The notes beneath the pieces were generated by a model. The model saw nothing but the letters and a program-made list of their open reading frames with translations, was not told where the DNA came from and made no database searches. Shown here one piece after another: positions 34,819 to 44,202 of a stretch of DNA of 64,000 nt. Within the stretch, counting starts at the first letter, position 1. Each line of letters starts with the position of its first letter. The DNA is from Microbacterium terrae (GTDB lineage Bacteria > Actinomycetota > Actinomycetes > Actinomycetales > Microbacteriaceae). The stretch covers positions 3,410,001 to 3,474,000 of the forward strand of contig NZ_JAFDSS010000001.1 in the NCBI RefSeq assembly GCF_017831975.1, written 5' to 3'. Both the position numbers and the translations under genes were made by a program.

Positions 34819-36732
34819 TCAGAAGCTGGTCACCAGGTCGCCGAGCACGGCCTCGACCTCGGTCGGGTCGGTGGCGTCGTAGTAGTGCGCACCGGTCGCG
34901 CTCGAGATCGACTTCAAGGTGTCGACATCGGCATCGGCTCCGTACGCCAGCGTGAAGATCAGCACGGGCGTCGTGTGGTGCAGCTCGCCCAGGTTCTCGA
35001 GCATCTCGTCGGCCCCGATCGTCGGGGCGTTCGGGGCGTCGTTCTCGCCGTCGCTGAGCAGCACGATCGCGTTGATGCGATCGGACGACCATGACTCGGC
35101 CTGCTGCGCGGCGAACGTGTCGACCGCCTGATAGAGCGGGGTGTCGCCCATCGAGGTGATGCCGTCGAGCGCCGTGAGGAATCCGTCGCGCGACGACTCG
35201 ATGTCGGAGACCTCCGACAGCGTGCCCGGCACCATCGCGCCGTCGGGCGCCTGCGCGAAGGCGGCGAGGCCGACCTGGTCGCCGGTGGTGAAGTGGTCGA
35301 GCGCCAGCGCTATGGCGTCCTGCGCCGCGGTCAGCTTCGTGTCGGAGGCCGAGATCTTCTCGTCCATCGAGCCGGAGACATCAACGAGGAACAGCACGTT
35401 CGCGCGCTTGCGCACGTCGGGGAACGAGGCGTGCACGGCCGTGACCACGTCGGCGGCCGGGAGCGCGAGGGTCGCCGTCGGCGACTGCGCCAGGTTGCCG
35501 ACCTCGGCGACGTCGCCCGAGAGCATGCCGTTGAGGTCGCGGTACCCCGCCGCGCGCACGGCCTCCTGGCCCTGTGCGGTTCGCAGGAACCGCACGAAGT
35601 CGGCAGCGGCCTCGGACTCGACCGGGTCGATCCAGTCGCCGGTCAGGCGCATCGCGGGGTTGTCGGCGGCGAAGTATCCGTCGACGGGGTAGATGGGCAC
35701 GAGCTGCTCCGCGGGCGGTTCGCCTTCGACGCGCGTGATCCCGTCGCGGCTGGTGATGCCGCGGTTGTAGTCCCAGACGGACTTCTCGTCGACGATCACC
35801 GCAGAGAGGAAGTCGGCCGATGAGCCGCCGGTGTCCTCAGCCTGTCGGGCGTGCCAGAGGAAGTGCTCGGGTGTCGCCATGTAGTGGCTGGTCGCGAGCT
35901 CGTGCTCGCGGACCTCGTCTTCGATCGCGGGGTCCTCGACCTGTGCGGCGGTGAGGGTCGCGACATCGCCCGCCGATGCTCCGAACGAGACGAACATCGC
36001 CGCCTCACCTGAGGTCGCCATGAGCGGGCTGGTCTTGCCGAGCTTGAATGCGCCCCACTCGGGGTGGCCGAGGTTGTTCCACAGATCGGCATCCGCCGCC
36101 GCGTCGAACACCTCCGCCCAGGTCGGGGGCTCGGCATCCCAGCCGATGGCGGCGGCGAGCGGCTCGGGCATGGCCAGCACGACGTTCGACACGCCGGTGC
36201 TCACGCCGTCGGCGCGCAGCGACGTCGCGCCCTCGTCGGCGGCGACGTCGAGCCAGGTGGTGGCGTCGGGGAGCCAGATCTCAGGCTTCGCATCATCGGC
36301 GAGGCTCGGGAAGCCCGCGGCGACGAGCGAGGCGGCGAGTCCCGACTTCTCCTTCGACGCGCTCACCGTGACGCACGATCCGGCAACGTTGCGCGGCGAA
36401 GCGTTGTAGGCCGCGGCGAGGGACTCGACCATGCCGGCGTTCTCGAACGACGACAGCACCGACACGTCGGTGCAGGGTTCGCTTCCGGCGGTCGCGGCAG
36501 GCTCGTCGTCGGCGAACTCGATGAGCTCCACCGCATCGGGGGTCTCGGCGTCGGCGGGCGATTCCGAGACGAGCGCGTCGTCGGCGAGGGCCGAGACCAC
36601 GAGCGTGCCGACGGTGCCGATCGCGCCCACGAGAACGATGATCGCGAGGGTGCTGGTCCACATCACGACGATGCGCCGACGGCGACGTCGTCGCCGGCGT
36701 CGCTCCTCGATCGCGCTCGACTGCTGGATCAT
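34819..36732 (-). CDS. Membrane-anchored solute-binding / VWA hybrid protein
   Basis: A 637-aa protein. The cytoplasmic N-terminus has ten consecutive Arg (residues 12-21), then one membrane segment (about 25-47). An extracytoplasmic type-2 solute-binding-like domain covers about 85-410 (SVLSSFENAGMVESLAAAYN at the start). A von Willebrand A domain follows from 447, with a complete MIDAS: DVSGSMD (451-457), Thr531 in GDTPLYQ, and Asp561 in LLSDGEND. This architecture occurs in actinobacteria as substrate-binding and VWA proteins; the function is unknown. No ABC permease or AAA ATPase partner is adjacent. ATG 36732 follows GGAAGG. Confidence 0.88.
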   Translation of the reverse strand: MIQQSSAIEERRRRRRRRRRIVVMWTSTLAIIVLVGAIGTVGTLVVSALADDALVSESPADAETPDAVELIEFADDEPAATAGSEPCTDVSVLSSFENAGMVESLAAAYNASPRNVAGSCVTVSASKEKSGLAASLVAAGFPSLADDAKPEIWLPDATTWLDVAADEGATSLRADGVSTGVSNVVLAMPEPLAAAIGWDAEPPTWAEVFDAAADADLWNNLGHPEWGAFKLGKTSPLMATSGEAAMFVSFGASAGDVATLTAAQVEDPAIEDEVREHELATSHYMATPEHFLWHARQAEDTGGSSADFLSAVIVDEKSVWDYNRGITSRDGITRVEGEPPAEQLVPIYPVDGYFAADNPAMRLTGDWIDPVESEAAADFVRFLRTAQGQEAVRAAGYRDLNGMLSGDVAEVGNLAQSPTATLALPAADVVTAVHASFPDVRKRANVLFLVDVSGSMDEKISASDTKLTAAQDAIALALDHFTTGDQVGLAAFAQAPDGAMVPGTLSEVSDIESSRDGFLTALDGITSMGDTPLYQAVDTFAAQQAESWSSDRINAIVLLSDGENDAPNAPTIGADEMLENLGELHHTTPVLIFTLAYGADADVDTLKSISSATGAHYYDATDPTEVEAVLGDLVTSF

Positions 36733-36945
36733 GCGGGCGGGCCTTCCGGGTATCCGCGTACGCGTGAGAATCCGGCGCGGCGGAGCCGCCGGACTCCCGG
36801 TACGAAGCGGGTGTCAGGTGGGGGGAACCTGATGCCGGACGGGCCCGGCGATCCTGAGCCTAATGCGCGCGGGCGCGCGGCCGCGACCCCTATCGGCTCC
36901 GACCAGGGATTCCCGGTGTTCTCGAAGCTCGGAGCGGGTTCGGCG

Positions 36946-37503
36946 TCACGGGCCGGCGGTGTTCAGCATCCCGATGATCACGGCTGTCCACCAGGCGAGC
37001 TGCGACAAGCCGGCGCTCCACACGCACCAGACCTGCACGTGGCGCGGCAGCCGCGAGAACCGCGCGTCGCCCGGCAGGCGCCGCAGTTCGAAGGTCAGCT
37101 TGGTGAGCGCGATGCCGTTCATCGCGGCCACGAGCACCGCGCCCATCTTGAGGGCGGTGAGCGGCACGCCCAGATCGGGCTCCAGGAACGCGCCGGTGCC
37201 GAAGAGGCCCACGATCCCGAGCCAGGCGAGCGGGGTGACCGAGTGCTCCGTGCGGAGGAAGTCGCCGAGGCTGCGCGATCCGCGCGCCCACAGCATCCCC
37301 TTCGCCTCGAGAAGCACGGCGGCGCCGAGACCCACGATCACCGCGGCGAGATGCCCGAACAGGGCGACGTAGTGGAGCCACCCGGGCGGCACGATCTGCG
37401 AACCCATCCACATCGACAGGAGCCACGCGATGCTCACTGCCCAGTAGGCGACGGCGCGCCGATGCCGGGTGACGCGGCGGCGCTCGATGAGGGGGGATGT
37501 CAC
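36946..37503 (-). CDS. Hypothetical integral membrane protein
   Basis: A 185-aa protein with about four or five membrane segments. Possible haem or metal ligands are scattered His and Trp (PPGWLHYVALFGHLAAVIVG), but no family signature was recognised. The start is GTG 37503, preceded by AGAAGG. It lies 213 bp upstream of the VWA gene on the same strand; that gap shows no clear feature other than the VWA ribosome site. Confidence 0.75.
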   Translation of the reverse strand: MTSPLIERRRVTRHRRAVAYWAVSIAWLLSMWMGSQIVPPGWLHYVALFGHLAAVIVGLGAAVLLEAKGMLWARGSRSLGDFLRTEHSVTPLAWLGIVGLFGTGAFLEPDLGVPLTALKMGAVLVAAMNGIALTKLTFELRRLPGDARFSRLPRHVQVWCVWSAGLSQLAWWTAVIIGMLNTAGP

Positions 37504-37602
37504 GGGTGCGGGCCTTCTGCGGGGGTTTCGGGCGTCGAGTGGTGCACCCCCCGCCAGAAGGCTATCCGATGACCGGTGCGCCCCCGCGCCCGGCCCGAGG
37601 GC

Positions 37603-39009
37603 TCACTCCCGGCGGTGGGCGGGAAGCTTCACCATGAGCAGCAGAACCAGGCCGACGGCGAGCACGATGACGATGCCGAGGATGCCGAAGTGCGTGGCGC
37701 CGAACCAGCCGATGAACAGCGACCACAGCAGCGGCGAGAGGAAGCTCATCACGCGTCCGGTGGTCGCGTACAGACCGAAGATCTCGCCCTGCATCTCGGC
37801 GGGGGCGAGGCGTGCGAGGAGCGAACGGCTCGACGCCTGGGCGGGCCCGACCGCGGCCGACAGCACGATGCCCCCGATCCAGAAGATCGTCTTGCCCTCC
37901 TCGCGGAAGGCGAACACGAACAGGGCGCTCACGATGAGGATGCCGAGGGCCCAGACGATCACGTTGCGGGCGCCGAACCGGTCGTCGAGGCGTCCGGCGA
38001 TGATGGTCGAGACGCCCGCGACGAGGTTCAGCGCGATTCCGAAGACGATCACCTCGGTCGGCGAGAATCCGAACGAGACGGCGGCGAGCACGCCTCCGAA
38101 CGCGAAGACGCCGGCGAGACCGTCGCGGTAGACGGCGCTCGCGATGAGGAACCAGGCGGTCGGCCGATCGTTCCGGAAGAGCGCGGCGACGTCCTTGACG
38201 AGCACGACGTAGCCCTCGAAGAAGCCGACCTTCGGCCGGTCGAGGTGCGGCGGCGCCTCGGGCACGTTCAGCACGAAGGGGATGGCAAACACGACAGTCC
38301 ACACCGCGGCGCCGAGGGCGATCAGCCGGTACGCCAGGCCGCCCGATACGTCGAGGCCGAACCACTCGACGGCGTTGAGCGCCACGACCACGACGAGTGC
38401 GAGGATGCCGCCGATGTAGCCGAGGCCCCAGCCGAGGCCGCTCACCCGGCCGACGGTCTTCGGGGTCGACACCTGCCAGAGCATCGCGTTGTAGTTGACG
38501 CCTGCGATCTCGGAGGCGACCGAGCCGAGGGCGACGACGATGGCACCGAACCAGAAGTACATCGGCTCGGCGTAGACGAAGAACAGGGCGAACTGCAGGA
38601 GGGCGAGCGCCGCGGTGCCGCCGATCACCCAGCGCTTCTTCGTGCCCGCGGCGTCGGCGCGCTGGCCGAGCACGGGGGCGAGGAGGAGCACCAGGATGCC
38701 TGCGGCGAACGTCACCCACCCGTACCACTCGGTGAGGTCGGACAGCCCGCCGCAGTACTCCGTCGCGGCGTCCGCTGCGCGGGAGCAGACCATCTCGCCG
38801 TCGGCGTTCTGCGCGGCGATCGCCGGCGGGAGGAAGCTGTCGGAGACGAGGTACAGCGACACGAAGACGAACGTGAGGATGACCGAGTTGAACGGCTGGG
38901 TCGCCCAGTCCCAGAGCGCCCACGAGACGACCTGTCTGCGCGTGGGCGCGGGAGCGTGATCGGCATCGGTCGCGGGGACGGGCTGATCGGGTGACGCCAT
39001 GCTCGCCAT
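37603..39009 (-). CDS. MFS transporter, UMF1 / Atg22-like family
   Basis: A 468-aa permease with about 12 membrane segments. The signature SWALWDWATQPFNSVILTF resembles the YDWANSAF motif of UMF1/Atg22-like transporters. The inter-domain loop carries LGPAQ-like and SRSLLARLAPAEMQGEIFGL motifs. ATG 39009 follows AAGGGATC; a second Met is at 39000. The substrate is unknown; Atg22 homologues export amino acids from the yeast vacuole. Confidence 0.88.
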   Translation of the reverse strand: MASMASPDQPVPATDADHAPAPTRRQVVSWALWDWATQPFNSVILTFVFVSLYLVSDSFLPPAIAAQNADGEMVCSRAADAATEYCGGLSDLTEWYGWVTFAAGILVLLLAPVLGQRADAAGTKKRWVIGGTAALALLQFALFFVYAEPMYFWFGAIVVALGSVASEIAGVNYNAMLWQVSTPKTVGRVSGLGWGLGYIGGILALVVVVALNAVEWFGLDVSGGLAYRLIALGAAVWTVVFAIPFVLNVPEAPPHLDRPKVGFFEGYVVLVKDVAALFRNDRPTAWFLIASAVYRDGLAGVFAFGGVLAAVSFGFSPTEVIVFGIALNLVAGVSTIIAGRLDDRFGARNVIVWALGILIVSALFVFAFREEGKTIFWIGGIVLSAAVGPAQASSRSLLARLAPAEMQGEIFGLYATTGRVMSFLSPLLWSLFIGWFGATHFGILGIVIVLAVGLVLLLMVKLPAHRRE

Positions 39010-39164
39010 GCTGGATCCCTTCGGTGAACGGCCGGTGTCGGCATCCGTTCGGCGACGCTTCGTCGCGACGCCTCGTCAGGCTACTGCCTGATCGTCGCGC
39101 GCAGACGCAGAACTCATTCGGGGCGGGTGATTGGCGTCGTCCCGGCTTCTGCGACTCTGCACGC

Positions 39165-40757
39165 ATGACCGAGCCGTCCGCGCCCGATGCGAGCGACGCG
39201 CCCTTCAACGGGCGCCTCGCGATCCTCCTCGCCATGGCGATGTTCGTCCTCGTCGTCGACACGTCGATCATGAACGTGTCGATCTCGGCGGTGGTGCACG
39301 ACCTCGGCACGACGGCGAGCGGAGTACAGGGCGCGATCGCGCTGGAGGCGCTGGTGTCGGCGGCGTTCATCCTCATCGGCGGCAAGGCGGGCGACCTCAT
39401 CGGCCGCAAGCTCGCCTACATCCTGGGCCTGTGCGGCTACGCGGTCGGCGCGATCGCGATGACGCTCTCGCAGGGGCTGACGTCGGTGATCGTCTTCTGG
39501 GCTGTCATCGGCGGCATCGGCGCATCCCTCCTCCTCCCGTCGATGCAGTCGCTCATCCACGGCAACTTCGCCGGCGCCCACCAGAAGCGCGTCTATGCCC
39601 TCGTCGGCGCCTCGGCCGCGATCGCCGCCGCGGTCGGGCCGCTCCTCGGCGGATTCATCACGACATTCCTGTCCTGGCGCATCGGGTTCCTCCTCGAGGC
39701 GGTGATCATCGGGGTGGTGCTGCTGGGCATCGGCCTGGTGAAGGATGTGCCGTACACGGGCGACCGGTCGATCGACCTCGTCGGCGCGCTGTTCTCGGTC
39801 GTGGGCATGGGCGGCGTCGTGCTCGGCATCCTCATCTGGCAGGAGGGCGGCGGCTACGTCGGCCTGGTGATCGGAATCGGCGCGGCGGCGCTCGCCGCGC
39901 TGGCCGTCTGGCTGCGCTCGCGGAAGCGTCGCGGGAAGCCGGTGCTGCTGGATCCTGCACTGTTCGCGTCGCGGCGGTTCCGCGCCGGGGTGAGCGGTCA
40001 GCTCCTGCAGCAGATCGCCCTCGGCGGCACCATGATCGTGCTGCCTCTGTACCTGCAGATGGTGCTCGAGTACAACGCGCTGTGGGCGGGCATCTCGATC
40101 GCGCCGCTGTCGCTGTCGATGTTCGCGGTCGCCGTGCTCGCCGGTCGCCGGGCGAAGGGCCGGCCGGCGAACCTCATCCTGGCGGGGTTCATCGCGACGA
40201 CCCTCGGACTGGTCGTGCTCGTGCCGATCGTGCCGCTCGCCGATTCGGGCTGGTGGCTGACGATCCCGCTCATCGTCTCGGGGTCGGGACTGGGGCTGCT
40301 CGTCTCGCAGCTCAACAACTACACGCTGTCTCCGATCTCCGACGAGCGGGTGAGCGAAGCCGCGGGCGTCAACTCGGCGGCGGGATCGTTCGGGCTCTCG
40401 TTCGGGCTCGCCTTCGCCGGGGCGATCATGCTCGCGACGCTGGCGCTGTCGTTCACCTCTCTCGCGGCATCCAGCACCGTGCTCGACGCCGAGCAGCAGG
40501 TTCAGGTGTCGACGGCACTGGAGGAGGACGCGCAGCTGATGTCGAACACGCTCCTCGACGAGATGCTCGCCGACGAGCCGGAGGACGTCGCCGACGAGGT
40601 CGTGCGCATCAACACCGAGGCCCGGCCGATCGCCCTGCAGGTCGCGCTGCTGATCCCGATCCTCGCCGGTGTGCTCGGCATCCTGAACGGGTTGCGGATG
40701 CGGCGCCTGCCCGACACGAAGCCGAACGCCGCGGCCGAGGGCATGCTGCTCGGCTGA
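39165..40757 (+). CDS. MFS drug-resistance transporter (DHA2/EmrB-QacA type)
   Basis: A 530-aa proton-driven exporter with about 14 membrane segments. Motif D1 is seen at LVVDTSIMNVSI, motif A as GGKAGDLIGRKLAY, and motif C near AAAVGPLLGGFITTFLSWRIGF. ATG 39165 was chosen because it precedes the first membrane segment by a short polar tail; the longer frame overlaps the divergent gene. A soluble acidic stretch follows the penultimate helix (about 450-490). Drug or metabolite export is likely; the substrate is not predictable. Confidence 0.93.
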   Translation: MTEPSAPDASDAPFNGRLAILLAMAMFVLVVDTSIMNVSISAVVHDLGTTASGVQGAIALEALVSAAFILIGGKAGDLIGRKLAYILGLCGYAVGAIAMTLSQGLTSVIVFWAVIGGIGASLLLPSMQSLIHGNFAGAHQKRVYALVGASAAIAAAVGPLLGGFITTFLSWRIGFLLEAVIIGVVLLGIGLVKDVPYTGDRSIDLVGALFSVVGMGGVVLGILIWQEGGGYVGLVIGIGAAALAALAVWLRSRKRRGKPVLLDPALFASRRFRAGVSGQLLQQIALGGTMIVLPLYLQMVLEYNALWAGISIAPLSLSMFAVAVLAGRRAKGRPANLILAGFIATTLGLVVLVPIVPLADSGWWLTIPLIVSGSGLGLLVSQLNNYTLSPISDERVSEAAGVNSAAGSFGLSFGLAFAGAIMLATLALSFTSLAASSTVLDAEQQVQVSTALEEDAQLMSNTLLDEMLADEPEDVADEVVRINTEARPIALQVALLIPILAGVLGILNGLRMRRLPDTKPNAAAEGMLLG

Positions 40758-40776
40758 CGCCGGCCCTCAGCGATGG

Positions 40777-43347
40777 TCAGCGCGGGGTGTAGGTCGACCG
40801 CGCGTCGATCAGCCCGAGCTCCTGGGCGCGGGCGATCGCCTCGTCGCGCGAGGTGGCGCCCAGCTTGCGATACACGTGGGCCAGATGGGTCTTCACGGTG
40901 TTGAGCGAGACGAAGCAGCGGGCTGCGAGCTCGCTGTTGGACAGGCGGCTCGGCAGATAGGCCAGGAGCTCCAGCTCCCGACGCGTCAGGCTCACCTCGA
41001 TGGCCGCGGTCTCGCGCGAGCCCGCCGCGGGCGAGGTCGACAGCACCGTGCGCGCGAACTCGCCCTGCGCGCCCGACAGGCGGGCGACGAGATCCATGAC
41101 TACGGCGCCGGCGAAGTGGAACGGCTGCACGAGTCCCTCCGGTTCGGCCATCGCCAGTGCCGAGCGCAGTCGTGCCGCGCCGGCGGCCCGGTCGTCCGCA
41201 GCGTGGGCGATCCACGCGCGGGCGATCTGCCGGAGGACGGCTGCCGTGGGAGTCTCGTCAGCATCGCCGGGGACGGCGGTGAGGCGCCTCTCGGCGGATG
41301 CGGTCTCGCCGCGCTGGAGCAGCGAGGCGACCTCCTCGAAGACGAGGGCGTCCCAGGGCGCATCCCGGGCGGTCGAGATCAGGGCCGGGTGCCCGCTCTC
41401 GCGCTGCCGGCGATAGCCGATGGCGCGCATGCCCGCGCGGGCGATCGGCGGGGGCGCTCCGTCGGGGGGGCGCGCGGCGAGGGTCATCCCCTCCGGCTCG
41501 ATCATCCGTGCCAGCACGTGCGCGACCCACACGAGCTGGTGGCGGGCGTTGGCCTGTGCGCGCACGTGGCCTTCGTGCAGCGCCAGTGCGCCCAGATCCG
41601 GCGTGCCGCGCTGCAGCGCGGTGGCCGCGCGGGCGAGATAGGCGTCCGACACCGCCGCATGTCCGAGCAGGCCCAGGTCGCTTGCGACCATCAGCGCCTC
41701 GTCCGAGGCCTCGACCGCCTCCGTCAGGTTGCCGGCCCAGGCGGCGGTGAGCGCCAAGGATCCGAGCGCATGGATGCGGTAGAAGCCGTACGCCGCGGCG
41801 TCGAGGTCGAGTGCGGCGCTCAGCACCGAACGCGATCGCGTCAGGTCGCCGGCGAAGAAGTGCGCCCTGCCTTCCGCCAGCCGGGCGAGCAGGATGAGGA
41901 GCGAGCGGGAGCCGAAATGCGCCGCCGTCTCGGCGTGCCACTCGGCGGTCGCCTCGAGGAGTGAGCCGGCGAGGCGGCTCTGCGCGAGGTAGACCTCGGG
42001 GTGGGGCAGGAACTGCACGCAGGAGGCGAGCTGCACCTGGGCGACGGCGCGGAGTTCGGGCGGGAGCTGTGGCGAGTCGAGGAGCGACCGCAGCAGATCC
42101 TCGGCCAGTGCCGCACGACCGGACATGCGCTCGGCGATCGCATACAGCAGGTCGACCTCGATCCGCGCTCGCCGTGTCGCCGCGGGTACACGCGACAGCC
42201 ACCGGGCGACGGTGTGCGACTCGCCGCGCTCGTAGAGCTCCCTGCTGCGCGGGAGGATCTCGTCGATGGCCGCGTTCCACTGGCTCGCCGAGATGAGGCA
42301 GTCGATCGCGGCGTCCGACTCGTCATGCGCCTTGTGCCACGCCGCTGCGGCGCGTGCCAAGCGCCCCTCGTCGAGCTCGTGCGAGGCGCGCAGCCGCAGC
42401 AGCAGGACGCTTCGGAAGAGGTGATGGAAGCGGAAGCGGCCGAGACCCCCCGGCACGGCGATCACGAACATCGAATCGCGGACCAGATCGCTCAGGAAGC
42501 GGTCTCCGGCGTCGATGCCGGTCACGTCCTCGATCAGCCCGGGGCTGAGCTCCTCGGCGACGGCGAGCCGGATGAGCACCGAACGCCGTCGCGGCTCCAG
42601 ACCGTCGAGCATCTCCTCGGCGAGGTAGTCGACGGCGAGGTGCTCCTCGTCGACCGGCGCGCTCGCCGGGTCGCGCAAGGCGAGCGCGCACAATTGCACC
42701 CCCGCCGCCCACCCCTCGGTCTGCTCCTGGATCCGAGCGATGTGCGCGGGATCGGGCGCCTCGCGCGTGATGCGCGCGAGCACCTTCGCCGTCGTCTCCG
42801 CGTCGAACGCCAGGTCGCCCTGCCGGATCTCGAGGATGCCGTGGTGCAGGCGGTGGCGGTTCGCGTTCATCCGCAGATCGACGCGGGAGGAGAAGACGAA
42901 ATGCGTGTTGCCCGGAAGCAGGTCGGCGAGGTTCCACAGGTCGGACACCAGCACCGCATCGGTCACGCGATGCAGGTCGTCGAAGATGATCACAGTACGG
43001 CCATCGGCCTGCGCGAAGTGTGTCGCCAGCGCCTCCATCGCCGATTCGCCGAGCCCGCGCTGGCTGGGGGTGAGGACCAGCGAGGGCGTGCCTGCGTGCT
43101 CCGTCGCGCCGATCGCACGCAGGAACCTCCGCAGGAACCGCGCCGGGTCCTCGTCGGCGCTGCTCATGTCGAGCCAGATCACACGCGTCGCGCGGAGCCC
43201 TGCCGCCCACTGCGAGAGGAGCACGCTCTTGCCCGAGCCCGCGGGGGCCACGACGAGGGTCAGCGGAGCTGTGAGGGCATGATCGAGGCGCGCGCACAGA
43301 TCGCGCCGCTCGACGGCGTGCGGAGGGTGTGTCGGTGCGAACTCCAT
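40777..43347 (-). CDS. MalT-like LuxR family transcriptional activator (STAND ATPase)
   Basis: An 856-aa regulator. Walker A APAGSGKS (34-41), Walker B-like IIFDDLH near 135, a winged-helix and arm region, a long TPR-like superhelix (about 400-760), and a LuxR HTH at about 795-850 (LTRRELELLAYL, SLNTVKTHLAHVYRKLG). ATG 43347 follows GGGAGG and gives the usual NTPase start. Members bind an inducer in the TPR sensor, oligomerise with ATP and activate promoters. No obvious target is adjacent; it is convergent with the MFS exporter and divergent from the small-protein pair. Confidence 0.93.
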   Translation of the reverse strand: MEFAPTHPPHAVERRDLCARLDHALTAPLTLVVAPAGSGKSVLLSQWAAGLRATRVIWLDMSSADEDPARFLRRFLRAIGATEHAGTPSLVLTPSQRGLGESAMEALATHFAQADGRTVIIFDDLHRVTDAVLVSDLWNLADLLPGNTHFVFSSRVDLRMNANRHRLHHGILEIRQGDLAFDAETTAKVLARITREAPDPAHIARIQEQTEGWAAGVQLCALALRDPASAPVDEEHLAVDYLAEEMLDGLEPRRRSVLIRLAVAEELSPGLIEDVTGIDAGDRFLSDLVRDSMFVIAVPGGLGRFRFHHLFRSVLLLRLRASHELDEGRLARAAAAWHKAHDESDAAIDCLISASQWNAAIDEILPRSRELYERGESHTVARWLSRVPAATRRARIEVDLLYAIAERMSGRAALAEDLLRSLLDSPQLPPELRAVAQVQLASCVQFLPHPEVYLAQSRLAGSLLEATAEWHAETAAHFGSRSLLILLARLAEGRAHFFAGDLTRSRSVLSAALDLDAAAYGFYRIHALGSLALTAAWAGNLTEAVEASDEALMVASDLGLLGHAAVSDAYLARAATALQRGTPDLGALALHEGHVRAQANARHQLVWVAHVLARMIEPEGMTLAARPPDGAPPPIARAGMRAIGYRRQRESGHPALISTARDAPWDALVFEEVASLLQRGETASAERRLTAVPGDADETPTAAVLRQIARAWIAHAADDRAAGAARLRSALAMAEPEGLVQPFHFAGAVVMDLVARLSGAQGEFARTVLSTSPAAGSRETAAIEVSLTRRELELLAYLPSRLSNSELAARCFVSLNTVKTHLAHVYRKLGATSRDEAIARAQELGLIDARSTYTPR

Positions 43348-43460
43348 CGTGACCGCCTCCCGCCCGATGCCGGATCTGGCGGAATCATCCCACAGGTGTG
43401 ACGTGGAGGCGACCGCCACACCCGAGCATTCGTGCACGGAGTCTTCACGCACCGAGGGGG

Positions 43461-43700
43461 GTGATCCGCATCGGCGCACCACACGTCGTGGAAGTGCTCG
43501 TCCGCGGGCGCGCGGGCCCCTCTCTCGTGGCGGCGCTCGAGGGGTTCGCCGTGACGACGGAACCCGGAGGCGACACCAGGGTCACCGGCTCGGTCACCGA
43601 CCAGTCGATGCTCCTCGGACTGCTCCAGCTGTTCAGCGATCTCGGACACGAGGTCATATCGGTGAACCCCGTCGACGACGGGCCGACGAAGGAGAAATGA
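43461..43700 (+). CDS. Small hypothetical protein (79 aa)
   Basis: A 79-aa alpha/beta protein (VEVLVRGRAGPSLVAALEGF, then EPGGDTRVTGSVTDQS and a Leu-rich helix LLGLLQLFSDLGHEVISV). It has no signal or membrane segment. The GTG 43461 start is preceded closely by GAGGGG; upstream starts lack support. Its stop overlaps the SHOCT protein start by 4 nt (ATGA), which is the best evidence that it is real. I do not recognise the family. Confidence 0.7.
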   Translation: MIRIGAPHVVEVLVRGRAGPSLVAALEGFAVTTEPGGDTRVTGSVTDQSMLLGLLQLFSDLGHEVISVNPVDDGPTKEK

Positions 43701-44083
43701 CGATGACCCTGTGGGATTGGCTTCTGTGGTTCTTCTGGATCTACATCTTCATCGCATACCTGATGATCCTGTTCCAGATCTTCGGCGACATCTTCCGCGA
43801 TCACGACCTCAACGGATGGCTGAAGGCGCTGTGGATCATCTTCCTGATCGTCGCCCCCTTCTTGGGAGCGCTGATCTACCTCGTCGTCCGTGGACGGAGC
43901 ATGGGCGAACGCTCGATGGCCAAGATGCGCTCGATGCAGGCGGACCAGGATGCCTACATCAGGGCGACGGCCGGCAGCGGCGCGTCCGCGGCGGATGAGA
44001 TCGCCAAGGCCCGCGACCTCCTCCAGTCGGGCGCGATCAGCCAGGCGGACTACGACCGCCTCAAGGCGAAGGCGCTCGGGTAG
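43697..44083 (+). CDS. SHOCT-domain membrane protein (phospholipase D nuclease N-terminal-like)
   Basis: A 128-aa protein with two membrane segments (LWFFWIYIFIAYLMILF and LWIIFLIVAPFLGALIYLVV) like the PLDc_N module, then a charged helix and a C-terminal SHOCT motif (DEIAKARDLLQSGAISQADY, followed by DRLKAKAL). ATG 43697 has GAAGGAG upstream and is coupled to the preceding 79-aa gene. SHOCT tails are thought to mediate oligomerisation or lipid-linked assembly; function unknown. Confidence 0.88.
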   Translation: MTMTLWDWLLWFFWIYIFIAYLMILFQIFGDIFRDHDLNGWLKALWIIFLIVAPFLGALIYLVVRGRSMGERSMAKMRSMQADQDAYIRATAGSGASAADEIAKARDLLQSGAISQADYDRLKAKALG

Positions 44084-44117
44084 CACGAGCCGCCGGCGCA
44101 CCGCGGCATCCTGCTTC

Positions 44118-44150
44118 GACAGCTCCGACCACGTACTGGTCGGAGCTGTC
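44118..44150 (+). terminator. Terminator hairpin after the SHOCT gene
   Basis: A perfect 13-bp stem, GACAGCTCCGACC with its complement GGTCGGAGCTGTC, and a 7-nt loop ACGTACT. It starts 35 bp after the SHOCT stop. Confidence 0.8.
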
Positions 44151-44202
44151 GGCGTGCGCGGCCCAGCGGATACGCTCGCGGGCACAGGACGATCGGGAGC
44201 AT

